Below the pieces are notes generated by a model. It did not search any database, was not told the DNA's origin, and was given only the letters and a program-made list of their open reading frames with translations. From Otis tarda (Eukaryota; Chordata; Aves; Otidiformes; Otididae), in assembly GCA_026413225.1 (NCBI GenBank), contig CM048591.1:48133803-48197802 (forward strand): a stretch of 64,000 bases of DNA. The letters are read 5' to 3'. The position numbers and the translations under genes are program-made. How positions within the stretch are numbered: position 1 is the stretch's first letter; each line of letters opens with the position of its first letter. Shown in pieces: positions 44,401 to 56,927 of the stretch.

Positions 44401-47400
44401 GTGGAGCTGTGGATGCTTCAAAGAGCCAAGGAGAAGTGGTGAGGAACTGCCAGGCATGAAGGAATGAGTGGAGTGAGGCAGTGAGCATCTAGAATAAGTT
44501 AGAAGTTATGTTTGGCCACTCCAGATGCATACTTTCACGCTTCCTATCAGACATTTAAAATTCTAAGATGTAGTGGAGATTTTAAATGAGAAATGTCACA
44601 GCCCTTGATGTGAGAAAGTAATTTTCCCTGCAGAACAAAGAAGCCGAAAATATGCCTCTATTGCTTCTACCACAAAATATGGCTGTTTTCTTTACAGGGC
44701 CCCAGGAAGAACAGACAGCTGCTAGTCACCACCTCCTGCAGAGCTGTTTCAGCAGGAACCATCAACAGAGTTACCTTTGCTCTGCATCTCTTGGTCCACC
44801 TGCCTGCGAGCTTGTACTTTACTAGAGAGTCTTAGAGATTTGGTGTTTAAAGGGGAAAAAAAGGGCAACCTGCATTTCATGAGGGATTTCAAGTGAGAAT
44901 CCCTGTGTCTGCATCACCAGCCTTGAATTCCTGTGTGCGGTGTGTGGAGTGTGGAGTAACATGTGTTAAGTGATAGTAAGCCTAGAGCAGACTACAGCTA
45001 GCACTTGGGGGAGATTTAATTTATTGTTCAGTGGAATGAATGCTATTGTGCAGTGACAGCTGGTGCGCTGAATGACATGTGGTGACTGCTTGACTGACTC
45101 ACAACAATAATGCCCAGAGAAGTTTGCACGTCAGGCTGTCTCTCAGGGGAATGTAGAGAGGAGGTGTCTTGAGGAAAGCAGGCTCCACTGTCTTTGCTAT
45201 CTCAAGCCTAGCTCTTGAGCCACTTGTTTCTAATGCTGAACCACCAGGTACATTTTGAAAACGTGAAATGTTCATGTGCTAAAATGGAGCAGACTTTCCC
45301 TCTAGGTTTAATTATGTTTTCTTCCTGTAAGTGCTTTTCCTTCTCCTCTCATTGCTCAAACTACAGAACTGGTGAATATGAACAGGCAAAATTATTACAT
45401 GCTTCTGGCTGCAAGACGATTGGCCTGTTTATGCTTGAAATTCCTTTCCATAGATATATTTTTACTACCTAAGTATTGGTATCTGGAATGTTTGTGTATC
45501 ATCTTGTGTCACAGAGAGCACTATTACTGTCTGTAGAAATTGTAAAAGGCTTAATCCTGGACATACGTTTTCCTGATACATAACTACTTTATATACCAGT
45601 GTAATGGCAAGACAAATATGACATCAGCGTAGACTCAGCTAAGTTTATTTCTAAATGGAGATTGCTAAGTCAGTGCAAAACCATGAGTCTGGGCTGCAAG
45701 TTGCATTGCTTTTTGTCTGTGTGAATGTGGACAGAGTACCTGCAGTAAGTTTCAGAGCAAAATTGATAAAACAATCCCTGTGCCCTCATTTTGCATCAGT
45801 AGGCCTTACTTCTATGCAAGTAAACAGGTGTGTGTCTGATTTAAAGGTGATGCAGGGGACTAGGGTTATGAACCTATGAACCTATTATATTATTCAAAAA
45901 TAGCCAAACAACTGGGGCCTTAAAAGTGCATGGGATAGCAAGATACAGATGTAAAGCCTTTGAGTCAGGACCTACAGCCACGGTAAGGGTTGCATCTGAG
46001 TGTCTGGCAACGCTGTGTCCTCTTTTCTATTGTATTAATCCATGGGGCAAAAGCACTTTGCGTGTTCTGATCTGTGATGAAACAACATCCCATCCCTGAT
46101 TCACAGCTCCTGTAGAAAGATAGAAGCTGAGGCTGTCGTGCGACAGCCAGTACAAGTGGATCTTGCAGTCAGATTGATGCCAGTAGAAGGCACATGTGTG
46201 TGCTCTCGCCTTGTACTGCAGTCCTCCCTCTGTCCCATCTGTGGAACGGTTGTGCCTTTTTGGGTCCTGCACTCTGTACTGAATAAAAAAAACGTGCAAA
46301 ATGGTCTGGAAAAGGCAGCAGCCAGTGAGTTGAAGTGTGAACATTTGCAAGCTTCATCTTGATCAGCATCAAGTAACTGCTGGGAACTGTACCTATAGGT
46401 ACAGAGGCAGGGCAATCCAGAGCACCTAAACCAAGTGGATCACATGTTTGGTGGAGGTATTACCTTGCAAATAATGTTAGACATTTTTGAGGAGTTCATG
46501 TGAACACCAACCATCTTAGACACTTTCGGGGGCTACAAGAGGATAACCTCACTGTATGCTCTGGTTTAACTTTAGGAAAGTTTGATATTTCAAACAAGCA
46601 GCAGAGTTTCCATTGTTCAGTGTCGGAAGGACACTACTTTGTTTTCAGTTGGTGGAAGAACTTGGTTCCTAACAGGAGTGGCATGTTGCTACTTGCATAT
46701 GCCCAGAAAAGTTGTTACATTCTTTTAAGTAGCCAAGGAAACCATCCTCAAAATGAACGCGAATAATTCAGGGCCTCTCCCTCATGTCTGCCAGCTGCAC
46801 TTGGCTTACCTAAAGAAAATTCTTCCCTATTTCCTCTGTTTTGGACTTTCATTTTACAAAACACACAGGCATTGAATATGCCTCAGTTACGAGACTTATC
46901 AGAACTGACTAAATTTGCAGAAATTTGCTTCACCATGGAATCAGTGGTGCTAAAGAGTCAGTAAAGAAGAGCCACCGTAGGAGCTTCACCGTGGCAAATG
47001 TGGCATAACTTCTAAAATGGCAGTGATGTTACTTTCATTCACGGTAGTATAATTGACAGCAAAAGTTTACCTAATATGAAAAGAAAGTTAATCTTTTGAC
47101 TTCTGCAAACAAGTGATGTCAGTTCTTTTGGCAAGGAGTTGTGAGTGTTTGGCTCATGGACAATTTTCTCCTGATGAACTGTAAATTTTGGTAACATGAT
47201 TTTCTATCTACTCCAATTATTGCTGTGAGAAAATGCTGAAGGTCCCAGAAAATTACCCATGTGTTTCACAGTTCTCATTGCTAGGGTTGTTTTTTTTAAA
47301 TGAATATTGAAATGCCTTCAGGAGAGGTACATCTTCTGCCCAGCTAACGCCACACTGATCAGCATCATGCAGATGTCTTAGAAAAATGCTTTTAATGGAC

Positions 47401-48295
47401 TTGGCTCTTCCATCTGAGATTCTTTCTTCTCCTCCTCCACTTTCTTTTATTTTAAGTCCTTCAGCTACAGTATGTAACTGAACAGCATGATCACAATGCA
47501 GAGAAAGAATACTAAAGTAGAGAAAAGTAAACAAATGTGGATGAATTTCCAGTGGAAGATACTTCAGAAGACAGTGTACAATGGCTTATGCTTTGATTTG
47601 TATTGCAGGCTACTGACAGTTTGACAGATTATATATATCTACACATTTTAAGGCAGCAATCAGTAAAAAAAAATTATAAAAGAGTTTTATGTTCCTCTTT
47701 AAGTTTGCTCTTTAAGATTAGCGTGCACAGATATGTCCACACTTATAGACTGGTGACTCAGGCATGCTTTATGTTCAAGGTGGAAGGAAAGTGCACAAGA
47801 CAGGATCTTTATCATCTATGTTTGCTCACCTCAAGGTTAATTTGCAATGCATATGTTGAAGCAAAGATGCTTTTTTAGAAGAAAAGTTTATGCAAAATTA
47901 AACTTAAGTCAACAAAAGCAGATTTCAAAGCTTCAAAGCAGACTTGAAATTAAGCAAATTTCAATTTACTGATTAGTTGTTGAATTTCTAATTCAAACTT
48001 CTGATTGTGATTTATAGAATTTACTTAAATCACTCGATACAAAGAAAAATCCACCACTTAATGTGAATTCTTTAAGTAGTCATAGTCATTTGGTCATGAA
48101 AGGATGTAACTGTAAATGATGCCCTGAACTTTTTCATAAAGAGAAATGTAGTGAAAATTGCAGAATAAATTGAGCATTCTGAATTATTTTGTCCATTCTA
48201 TTCTGTATTAATAGCTGATCAAGCATATTTTGTTGTCTTTTATTTGTTCCTGAATTTATAAATATTATCTCTGTGTCTGTCTGTGTATGTTTCTT
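41492..48295. other. Non-coding stretch, simple repeats only
   Basis: AT-rich DNA with poly-T at 41,810-41,830, an AT-rich TATATA patch near 42,408-42,440 and A/T runs near 44,110-44,280. No recognisable exon, RNA gene or repeat family. Chance frames up to about 107 codons (46.0-46.4 kb, both strands) have no family resemblance. Confidence 0.5.
41810..41830. repeat. Poly-T tract
   Basis: An uninterrupted run of 21 T. It could be the tail of a minus-strand retroposed sequence, but nothing recognisable adjoins it. Confidence 0.9.
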
Positions 48296-48348
48296 CCCTT
48301 CTTCACTCCACTACCAAGCACATTGCCTGGTAGTGGAGTGAAGAAGGG
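48296..48348. repeat. Perfect 21-bp inverted repeat, 11-nt loop
   Basis: The arms at 48,296-48,316 and 48,328-48,348 are exact reverse complements (CCCTTCTTCACTCCACTACC plus A against T plus GGTAGTGGAGTGAAGAAGGG). The loop is AGCACATTGCC. It would form a long stable stem in DNA or RNA. It is followed directly by three short tandem units. Confidence 0.93.
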
Positions 48349-48381
48349 TCAAAGCCTGGTCAAAGCCCTGGTCAAAGCCCT
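48347..48381. repeat. Three tandem units of GGTCAAAGCC(C)T
   Basis: Units of 11, 12 and 12 bases start at 48,347, 48,358 and 48,370. They overlap the end of the inverted repeat by two bases, so the two structures probably share an origin in replication slippage or template switching. Confidence 0.9.
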
Positions 48382-49384
48382 GCCCATCTCCCAGTCACGC
48401 TGCAGCTGCCTGGCTCCAGCAAGCGGCTTGGGGCTTTGACTGTAGTAGAGTGTCTCCACCTCTGAGCTCCCTTCTCAGGCAGCAAGGGAATTAGGAGACA
48501 AGCCTCAGCTCTGCCTGCAGCCCGGTGCAGTCCATGGACTGACCACCAGGGCCAAGAGCTGAGACCCAGCAGCAGCACTGGGCAGATGGCTGTGCAGGTG
48601 AATAAGTTAGGAATCTCGGTACCTACTTGCCCTCATGAAGCACCCCAAAAAAATCCTAGGTGTGCCTGGCTCTGTGAAACTTTGGTTCAATAAAAGAATA
48701 GTATTTTAGAAAGGACATACATTCTTCACTGCCTGGCACAAATATGAGTATTATGTCTCCTAACATGAACTTTTGCTAATGTTTAGACTTTTCTGTTAGA
48801 AATATTTAGACAAAATGAAAACGAAGTGTCTCAGAGGCCTCTGTGGCTGCAGCTTTTTGGTCTTAGGTCACATGGGATTACCAGTTTGTGAATGCTCCAT
48901 CCCCTTCCCTCCATCATTTACCCCTTGTTGTTTACCACTAGCCTAGGGAGAAGACTTCCTAGGATTTGCACATACAGGACTGTGCCCCATGGTTTTTATG
49001 GTCACACTTACATTAGTATTCCTAGACTTTAGGTTTGTTTAATGCAATATACAAGGTAAGCAGACAACCTACTTTGGCTCTTGCTGAAGGCTTTTGCATC
49101 CTATGCTTGTAGAGAGCTGGGGAAATCTGAGCTGGTAGTATCATTGGCAGTGGCTTTTATTATTGTCAAAAAGGAAGAGGGTTACTAACAGAGCTCCACT
49201 ATGGGAGAAGTAGACTTCTGCATTTGAAAAATTTAGTAGCCACCCACATCACAAGAAGGGATTAAGTCCAGAGACTGGAGTGAGAAGAGGCATATGAAGT
49301 TCTGAGATAGGCTTTTTGGTTATTTATGTCTGTAGATAAGGGTATTACCTGTAGTGCATTGAATGACATTGAATGTCATTGTCA

Positions 49385-49457
49385 AAGGAAAAATGCCTTT
49401 GAAAAGAAGATTGCATTTTATTAGCAATAGAGGTCACTATTTAATAGCCATGAACAA
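49385..49457. repeat. 73-bp direct repeat, copy 1
   Basis: Starts AAGGAAAAATGCCTTTGAAA and ends AGCCATGAACAA. It is identical to copy 2 located 485 bases downstream. Confidence 0.95.
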
Positions 49458-49869
49458 TTCCTGAATCTCATTTTATACTTATATCAGATCTTGGGAGATG
49501 TGGAAGTATTTCTGTAAGGCTGGACAAGGACACTGGGAATTTTTATTACCTCTGATCTCTGTCAAGATACTGGTATACAATCATAATATGACAGTCTTTT
49601 CCTAAGGGTTCTAACAGTGAAGACACTACCTTCATCCAGATTGAAAAATACATTGGTGGTTACTCCAATTTCCTAGCTATTCTGTGAAACAATCCAACTG
49701 TATCTCAACTGCTGTTGATTTCTTTCAGCTGCCTTGATCTCTTTGCCACTGACAGGCACTTTTTCAGAAATTTAAATAAGATGTCACTGTAAAAGAATAC
49801 TCTTCACTCATCCATCTGAACTGAGTGCAAACAGTGTGGGAAAAATCAACATCCATTGAGTATGGATGC

Positions 49870-49942
49870 AAGGAAAAATGCCTTTGAAAAGAAGATTGCA
49901 TTTTATTAGCAATAGAGGTCACTATTTAATAGCCATGAACAA
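49870..49942. repeat. 73-bp direct repeat, copy 2
   Basis: Base-for-base identical to 49,385-49,457 over all 73 bases. The 412 bases between the copies are not repeated. No transposon ends are visible at either copy. Confidence 0.95.
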
Positions 49943-49967
49943 AAGATGGCTTAAAATTTGAGCTTTT

Positions 49968-49984
49968 CTGCCATCTAGTGGCAG
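49968..49984 (-). promoter_or_regulatory. CTCF-like binding motif
   Basis: The plus strand reads CTGCCATCTAGTGGCAG. Its reverse complement, CTGCCACTAGATGGCAG, fits the core consensus YDRCCASYAGRKGGCR at every position. The motif is compact and could occur by chance once in many kilobases. There is no second half-motif evidence, so binding is only a possibility. Confidence 0.45.
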
Positions 49985-50161
49985 AAAGTTGGTTTTGGGA
50001 GCCATGGCTCCGGTTTTATTGCTAGGCTTTGGTTCTGGGATTAAGTGAATGGAGATATTTTATGTGGAGATATTTTATTTTCTTTTAATATTTGATATAG
50101 AGAGAACGACAAAGTAAACCTTACATTTCTTCACCAAATTTTCCCAACCTTTAGGCAATTC

Positions 50162-50290
50162 TTTTTTTTTTTCCTTTTTTTTTTCCCCCTTCTTTTTTTT
50201 TTTTTTTCCTCAGAGGGGAGAGAGAGAGAAAGGTGAGGTGAGAGAAGGGAGGTGAGGGAAGAGGAGTTGCAAGTCTCTGAGATACTAAGC
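50162..50290. repeat. Pyrimidine tract followed by GA-rich tract
   Basis: Runs of T with short C interruptions (50,162-50,212) pass abruptly into GAGAGA/GGTGAGG-type purine sequence to about 50,265. This is low-complexity, asymmetric DNA with no gene context. Confidence 0.8.
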
Positions 50291-52214
50291 ATCTGTAGCT
50301 AATCCTGGGTTAGCAGTCCTCTGCACTTCTTAGATTGTGTCCTGTGGGTTTATTGAGGCTTTCAAGATGCCTTGGTAATATCTGGGATGTTATCTTTTAA
50401 AAACTTTCAAAACTGTAAACTAAAAGGACTGTACATACAAGTGCATCTGAAAACCCAAACCTGATCCATCTCAAAAGAGGCAACCAAATGAGTAGGAACC
50501 TCTGAAAATGGGGTGCCATTAGTTCTTAAATTATGCAGTAATCCTAGACTGCTTTCTTTAGTGTTACAAATTTGGGAATGTGATGAGTGAAAGAAGAAAA
50601 AACTGGCCTCTTCCACTTTGGCCTTGTATCCTGTTCCTGGTACAGTCTTTATCAGTAATGCCGTGATATGCCTCATATCTTACAGACTGAAAGGGACAGT
50701 CCCATTGCCTCTTAATAGTCTTATTACACAGAAGTATAAAAAGATATCTGCAGGAAACTAGTAGATGACATCTACATACAATCTTCACTAATAGAGGTAA
50801 AGAAAGATAGCACTTTAGGGAGATGTATAATTTGGCAGTATTCATTAAGAGCAGGAACTTACATTGTGCAAGAAGCATCACTGAAATTTTTCCTTCACAT
50901 ATTTACTGAATAGTTACTATTTTCATGTGAGAACCTTACAGACAGAAACAATGAGGGCCTGGATACAGCTTTTCATGTCAGATGGTGTGTTGCTCTTCAT
51001 AAAAAAAAAATGATTTTTTTTTTTTCTGTTATAGGTCTCTGAAGGATGAAATTATGTTAAGGTATTTGCTGACTCCTAACAGAAGTACTTGTGTTACATA
51101 TTTCAAGCTGACCTTCTACCATGGTGTGACCAGCTATCTCTTGTTCCTTATCCCCATCATGTCTTAAGAAATTCAAAACTCTGATGAGCAGTCTTATTCT
51201 CCATGATGGCTATGTCGGCATCCTTAAGGGCTCAAACTTGTTACTGCTGTTCATTTCTGGTTACCTGTTGCAGTTGGAGGCAAATGCCTTCAAAGGTGAC
51301 AAATCGAGCTATTTGCCTTGAGGAATGACAAATGCTGAGGAAAAATGGGTAGCCAGAAGGAAATAAAGTATCTCGGCATGAAACTGATAATAACACAGGA
51401 TCTTGGTGCATTTTGTGCATGCACTTTCTACTGCCATTGCTCTGAGGTATAAATCCCATGGGAAAAAATGGATGTTAAGTATGTGGAAAAGATGAGACTG
51501 CTACCAAGATGTTGTGTGCCTAAAAAATGTATGTAGGAAAGGAAAGGACATTCATCCCATGAAAAGCAATGGTGTAATTTGTTATAGTGCATCTTATGCT
51601 ACAGTTGCCTGGTGTTTAGGCTATAAGCTGTACTGAAGTCGTTCATGTCACATTTTAGAAGCCCATACCAAACATTTTTCTAGAGGTTGTATAAAAATGT
51701 GGCAGTGCATGGGAGAGAGGGTCTCATAATCAATGACAAATCTCTGAGAATATTTTGTCTCTTCTACCAAACCCAAAGCATAAGTGGTACATCATTAGTC
51801 ATTCTGTTGATTAGAACTTTCTTATTAACCTGAATGTATTATAGTATAAATCTTTGCTACTGGTAGTGCTAGCAGCAAAGCTTGAGTCTGTCTCAGATGT
51901 TTTCCAGAAAACATACATTCTCTTTCCCTGTTTCCAAAAGCTGTAATAACTGCATCAGTGCTCTAGGAGGATCACTGTTTCTCAGCTGATAATATCTCAC
52001 CAGTGATTTTTTTTCTCAGGCTACTCTCTGAAATATTGCTGACTGAACAAGGTGTGATTCAGATTCCCAGAAAAAAAAAAAAGTGTCTTCCCAGCATTTC
52101 TAGTTAGTGCCAGACACTACAGAACTGTTGTGAGAACATAAAGTCAGGAAACACAGTGTCTGCTCAGCACAGTATATTCCAGCCACTTTGCTTTCAGATT
52201 CAAGAGGACTTTAA

Positions 52215-53447
52215 ATGAATGTTGCCAGGGACAGGGTGCACAATCTAGCCCACCACTGTCAGTATGGCACCAGTGCCAGCAACAGGCGCCCCAAACCTGG
52301 GAAAGAATTGCAAGTAAGTACAAGAGTACCTAAAATGCAGCCCAAAGGAATTCCTATTGCTCCAGCCAGTAAGTTGGCTTCATCCCATGATGAAGCCCAG
52401 CTTAAGTGCCTCTATGCCAATGCACGTAACATGGGGAAAAAAACAGAAAGAGTTAGAGATGTGTGTGCGCATGCAGGGCTATGATCTTGTTGGCATCACG
52501 GAGACGTGGTGGGATGACTCTTATGACTGGAGCATTGGGATGGAGGGATATAGGCTTTTTAGCAAGGACAGGAAGGGGAGACGAGGAGGGGGTGTCACCC
52601 TCTCTGTCAGCAACTGGCTGGAGTGCAGGAAGCTCTGCCTGGGGATGGAGGAGGAGCTGAGAGAGAGTTTATGGGTTGGGATTAGAGGGAGGGCAGGGAC
52701 AGGGGACATTACAGTGGGGGTTTGCTGGACGTGGCCAGGAGGACCTAGTGGACCAGGCCCTCTACAGGCAGTTAGGAGCAGCCTCATGGTCTCATGGGAG
52801 ACTTCAACCACCCCGACATCTGTTGGAGGGACAACACAGCAGGGCACAGGCAGTCCTGGAGGTTCCTGGAATGCATGGATGACAATTTCCTCCTGCAAGT
52901 GATAGGGGAGCCAATGAGGAGGGGTGTCATGCTGAACCTGGTTCTCACCAACAGGGAGGGGCTGGTGGGGGATTGTGGAGCTCAAGGGCAGCGGTGGCTG
53001 CAGTGACCATGCGATGGTGGAATTCAAGATCCTCGGGGCAGTGAGGAGGCTGCACAGCAAGCTCTCTGCCCTGGACTTCAGGAGGGCAGACTTTGACCCT
53101 CTGATCATCAGGGATCTGATGGGTAAAGTGCCATTGGATACAGCTCTGGAGAGAAGAGAGGTCCAGGAAAGTTGGTTGATATTCAAGGAGCACCTCCTCC
53201 AAGCTCAGGAGTGATACATCCCAATGAAGAGCAAGTCAGACAAAAACGCCAGGAGGCCTGTGTGGATGAACAAGGAGTTCCTGGACCAACTGAAAATAAA
53301 AAAAAGGAAGCCTACAGAGAGGGTAAGCAAGGAAAGGTAGTCTTGGAGGATTACAGAGAGATTATCTGAGGGACAGGGATCAGGTGAAGCAGGCTAAAGC
53401 CCTGACAGAATTGAATCTGGCCAGGGATGTCAAAAATAACAAGAAAA
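52215..53447 (+). mobile_element. CR1 LINE, 5' part (endonuclease region), interrupted by a younger CR1
   Basis: The first half of a CR1 pol ORF. It begins near a degraded 5' UTR/ORF start and reads LKCLYANARNMGKK, then the apurinic-type endonuclease signature LVGITETWWDDSYDWSIG, RKGRRGGGVTLSVSNW and, later, MGDFNHPDICWRDN (DFNH metal-site motif), then CSDHAMVEFKIL. Frame changes break it (the DFN part is in a different frame from the ETWWD part, and another shift follows DICW...ECMDDNF). It ends at ELNLARDVKNNKK, where another CR1 has inserted. The continuation is at 53,927. Confidence 0.93.
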
Positions 53448-53926
53448 TCATATAATCATAGAATCATAGAATGGTTAGGGTTGAAAGGGACCTTCAAAGG
53501 TCATCTAGTCCAACCCCCTGCAAGAAGCAGGGACATTCCCAACTAGATCAGGTTGCTCAGAGCCTCATCCAACCTGGCCTTGAATGTTTCCAGGCATGGG
53601 GCTTCCACCACCTTTCTGGGCAACCCGTTCCAGTGTTCTATAACTCACATTGTAAAAAATTTTTTCCTAATTTCCAATCTAAATCTACCCCCCCACTATT
53701 TTAAAACCATTACTCCTTGTCCTATTGCGACAGGCCCTACTAAACAGCCTCTCCCCATCTCTCTTGTAGGCCCCCTTGAGGTACTGGAAGACCGCTATCA
53801 GGTCTCCCCGGAGCCTTCTCTTCACCACGCTGAACAGCCCCAACTCCCTCAGCCTGTCCTCATAAGAGAGGTGCTCCAGCCCTTTTATCATCTTTGTGGC
53901 CCTCCTCTGGACCTTCTCTAACTGGA
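53448..53926 (-). mobile_element. Younger CR1 LINE 3' end inserted into the older CR1
   Basis: Read on the minus strand, this is the last ~480 bases of CR1: the [20 protein letters not shown]-like start, the [20 protein letters not shown] stretch, the 3' UTR and the terminal ATTCTATGATT repeat (53,449-53,475 on the plus strand). It is 5'-truncated with an intact 3' end, typical of CR1 retroposition. The host CR1 reads NNKK before it and [10 protein letters not shown] after it, so the junctions are accurate to a few bases. No clear target duplication. Confidence 0.93.
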
Positions 53927-55704
53927 GCTTCTATAGGTACGTCAGGGACAAAAGGAAGTCTGGGGAGAATGTAGGCCCTCTCTGGAAAGAAACGGGTGAC
54001 TTAGTTATCCGAGACTTGGAGAAAGCTGAGGTGCTTAATGACTTTTTTGCCTCAGTCTTGACTGATATGGGGTCTAGTCATGTCACCCAAGTTGTGGAAG
54101 ACAAAAGCAGGGACTGGGAGAATGGGGAACTGCCCATTGTAGCAGAAAAGCAGGTTCAGGAGCATCTAAGAACGTGAAGCTGCACAAGTCCTTGGGACCC
54201 GATGAGATGCATCTGTTGGTCCTGAGGAAACTGTCAGACAAAGTTGCCAAGCTGAAGTCGTGGCAGTCTGGTGATGTTCCTGGTGACTGGAAAAGGGATA
54301 ACATAACCCTGATTTCTAAAAAGGGAAACAAGGAAGACCCAGGGAACTACAGGCCGGTCAGACTCCCCTCTGTGCCTGGCAAAGTCGTGGAGCAGAGTCT
54401 CCTGGAAACCATGCTAGGGCATATGGAGGGCAAGGAGGTGGTTGCTGACAGCCAACATGGCTTCACTAAGTGCACATTGTGCCTGACCAATTTGGTGGCC
54501 TTCTATGATGGGGTTATAGTATCAGTCGACAAAGGATGAGCAACTAATATCATCTACCTGGACTTGTGCAAGGTATTTGATACTGTCCTGCATGCCATCC
54601 TTCTCTCTAAACTGAAGAGACATGGGTTTGATGGATGGACCACTTGATGGATAGAGAAGTGGCTGGATGGCCACACTCAGAGAGCGCTGGTCAACGGCTC
54701 AATGTCCACGTGGAGACCAGTGATGAGTGGCGTCCCTCAGGCGTCCATATTGGGCTCGACACTGTTTAACATCAGTGACATGGACAGTGAGATAGAGTGC
54801 ACCCTCAGCAAGTTCACTGACAACACCAAGCTGTGTTGTGCTGTCAACACACTGGAGGGGAGGGATGCCATCCAGAGGGACCTTGACAAGCTGGAGAGGT
54901 GGGCCCGTGCCAACCTCATGAAGTTCAGCCAGGCCAAGTTCAAGGTCCCGCACATGGGTCAGGACAATCCCAAGCACAAATACAGACTGGGCAGAGAATG
55001 GATCAAGACCAGCCCTGAGGAGAGGGACTTGGGCATGATGGTGGACAAGACATCCAACATGAGCCAACAATGTGCACTTGCAGCCCAGAAAGCCAACCGC
55101 ATCCTGGGCTGCATCAAGAGGAGCGTGGCCAGCAGGCTGAGGGAGGTGATTCTGCCCCTCTAGTCGGCTCTTGTGAGACCCCACCTGGAGTACTCATGTA
55201 GCTCTAGAGCCCCTAACATAAGAAGGACATGGACCAGTTGGAGAGAGTCCAGAGGAGGGCTACAAAGACGATCAAAGGGCTGGAGCACGTCTCCTGTGAG
55301 GACAGGCTGAGAGAGTTGGGGCTGTTCAACCTTGAGAAGAGTAGGCTCCGGGGAGACCTCATAGCTGGCTTCCAATACCTAAAGGGAGCCTACAGGAAAG
55401 ATGGGGAAGAACTCTTCAGTAGGGCCTGTTGTGAAAGGATGAGGGGTAATGGTTTTAAAATAGAAAGGGTTAGATTTAGATTAGATATTAGGAAATAAAT
55501 TTTTATAATGGAGGTGGTAGAACACTGGACCAGGTTGCCCAGAAAGGTGGTGGATGCCCCATCCCTGGAAACGTTCAAGGCCAGGCTCTATGAGGCTCTG
55601 AGCAACCTGATCTAGTGGAAGATGTCCCTGCTTCTTGCATGGGGGTTGGACCAGATGACCTTTGAAGGTCCCTTCCAACCCTAACTATTCTCTGATTCTA
55701 TGAT
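53927..55704 (+). mobile_element. CR1 LINE, 3' part (reverse transcriptase and tail), dead copy
   Basis: This continues the CR1 from 53,447: [72 protein letters not shown] and [21 protein letters not shown] stop lies in DKG/AT near 54,538 and another in the DGWTT/WIEKWL segment near 54,647. The catalytic FADD box is replaced by FTDNTKL, so the active site is lost. Further downstream the frame breaks again at a stop after REVILPL (55,161) before the LRELGLFN tail. It ends in a degraded octamer repeat (about 55,685-55,704). With its 5' part this is about 3 kb of CR1, close to full ORF2 length. Confidence 0.94.
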
Positions 55705-56924
55705 CTCTCTCTTCTCAGTCTCTGCTGTAGCTTGGGTATTTGACATCTCTATGCGTACTTCCAGACATGCTTTTTTAAAGCCTACAACATGTCCTTGTTT
55801 GAATTGACTGAAAATATCTATATTGCATTGACGTTTCAATGTCGAACATCCAGGTGAATGTTTTAAAAAAAATCTCGTCCATCCTCCTTCTTACAGTAAA
55901 TGTCAATTCGTTTTGCAGCCTTTATAAGAACAGAGAGTACTTAAAAGTTATCCTTGTTCTAGACGGATCTTAATTTCAGATTAGGAAGAAGAATTCTATT
56001 TATTCTTTGTAATACAGAAGTGAATATTTCCTAGCTGAAAAGTGTTTAAAATATTTTTCACTCCTAACACACAGAAACCCCACTGCAAAAGATCCCGTGG
56101 CTAACTTTGTACATTCCTTTGTTGTTGATGTAGACTCGCCAGTAAAATCGTACTTGACAAGTCACTTTGATGCTATACTGCTAAATTAAGGCTCTTTGGT
56201 AGGTAGCTGATAGAGCAAGAGATCAAAGGCCCTCTTTGGCTAACTCCCTCATAATGGAAGTTCATGACAGTTCGACTGGAAAAGAGTTGATCTCCAGTCT
56301 GACAGATACTCTGGCTGTTAGAGAGCCAGAATAATCCAGAAGTAATACAGAGCTTTTGTGTAAAAATGTCTGGAAGGGAAAACACTAATTGCCATCAAAG
56401 CTGGAGAGTCACAAAGAGGACTGTCTGTGAAATCGGGAATGGAAAAGCTTGACAGCCATGTTCAAGTTTCAACCTGTGTAGGAAAAAGCTTGAAGTTCAT
56501 TATAACTTGTTTAAAAACCTTTCTGCTTACATTTTTTTTTTTCTGACAAAGCCCTAAGAAATTAGTTGGAATGGAGATTTCTGCAGGAGATACTAATGGG
56601 AAGGTCTGTGTAGGGTAAAATAATTAAAATGAGCAATTCAATATTTTTATGTTCACCAGGATTTTCATGTTTTATTAAAAACTGAAACACTTCAAACAAA
56701 ACCCTCATAACATTACATTTCTGCTGGGGAGAAAAGAGAGAAATTGACTAGCAGTACCTTGCATATCTCTTCCAGCCATAGCTGCAGCTGATGACTAGAG
56801 AGGCTGAGACATGACAGGTTTGTTCTCCTTCCTAGATCTTGGGTAGCCTCAACGACCTGTAGGTGACCTTGTGGAAGGGGATTCACGAAGTCTGAAAATA
56901 AATTTCTAATTTAATTAAATATCA
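55705..56924. other. Non-coding stretch, nothing recognised
   Basis: AT-rich DNA with short chance frames. No repeat family or RNA gene seen. Confidence 0.5.
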
Positions 56925-56927
56925 GAA

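Larger units (their letters stand above)
48382..52214. other. Non-coding stretch with direct repeats and a CTCF-like site
   Basis: No gene recognised. It holds the 73-bp direct repeat pair, a CTCF-like motif and a pyrimidine tract followed by purine-rich sequence (50,160-50,290). These are listed separately. Confidence 0.5.

Noticed and set aside
52521-53186. 221-codon minus-strand frame
   Set aside because: Antisense of the CR1 endonuclease region. The plus strand carries the recognisable ETWWD and DFNH motifs.
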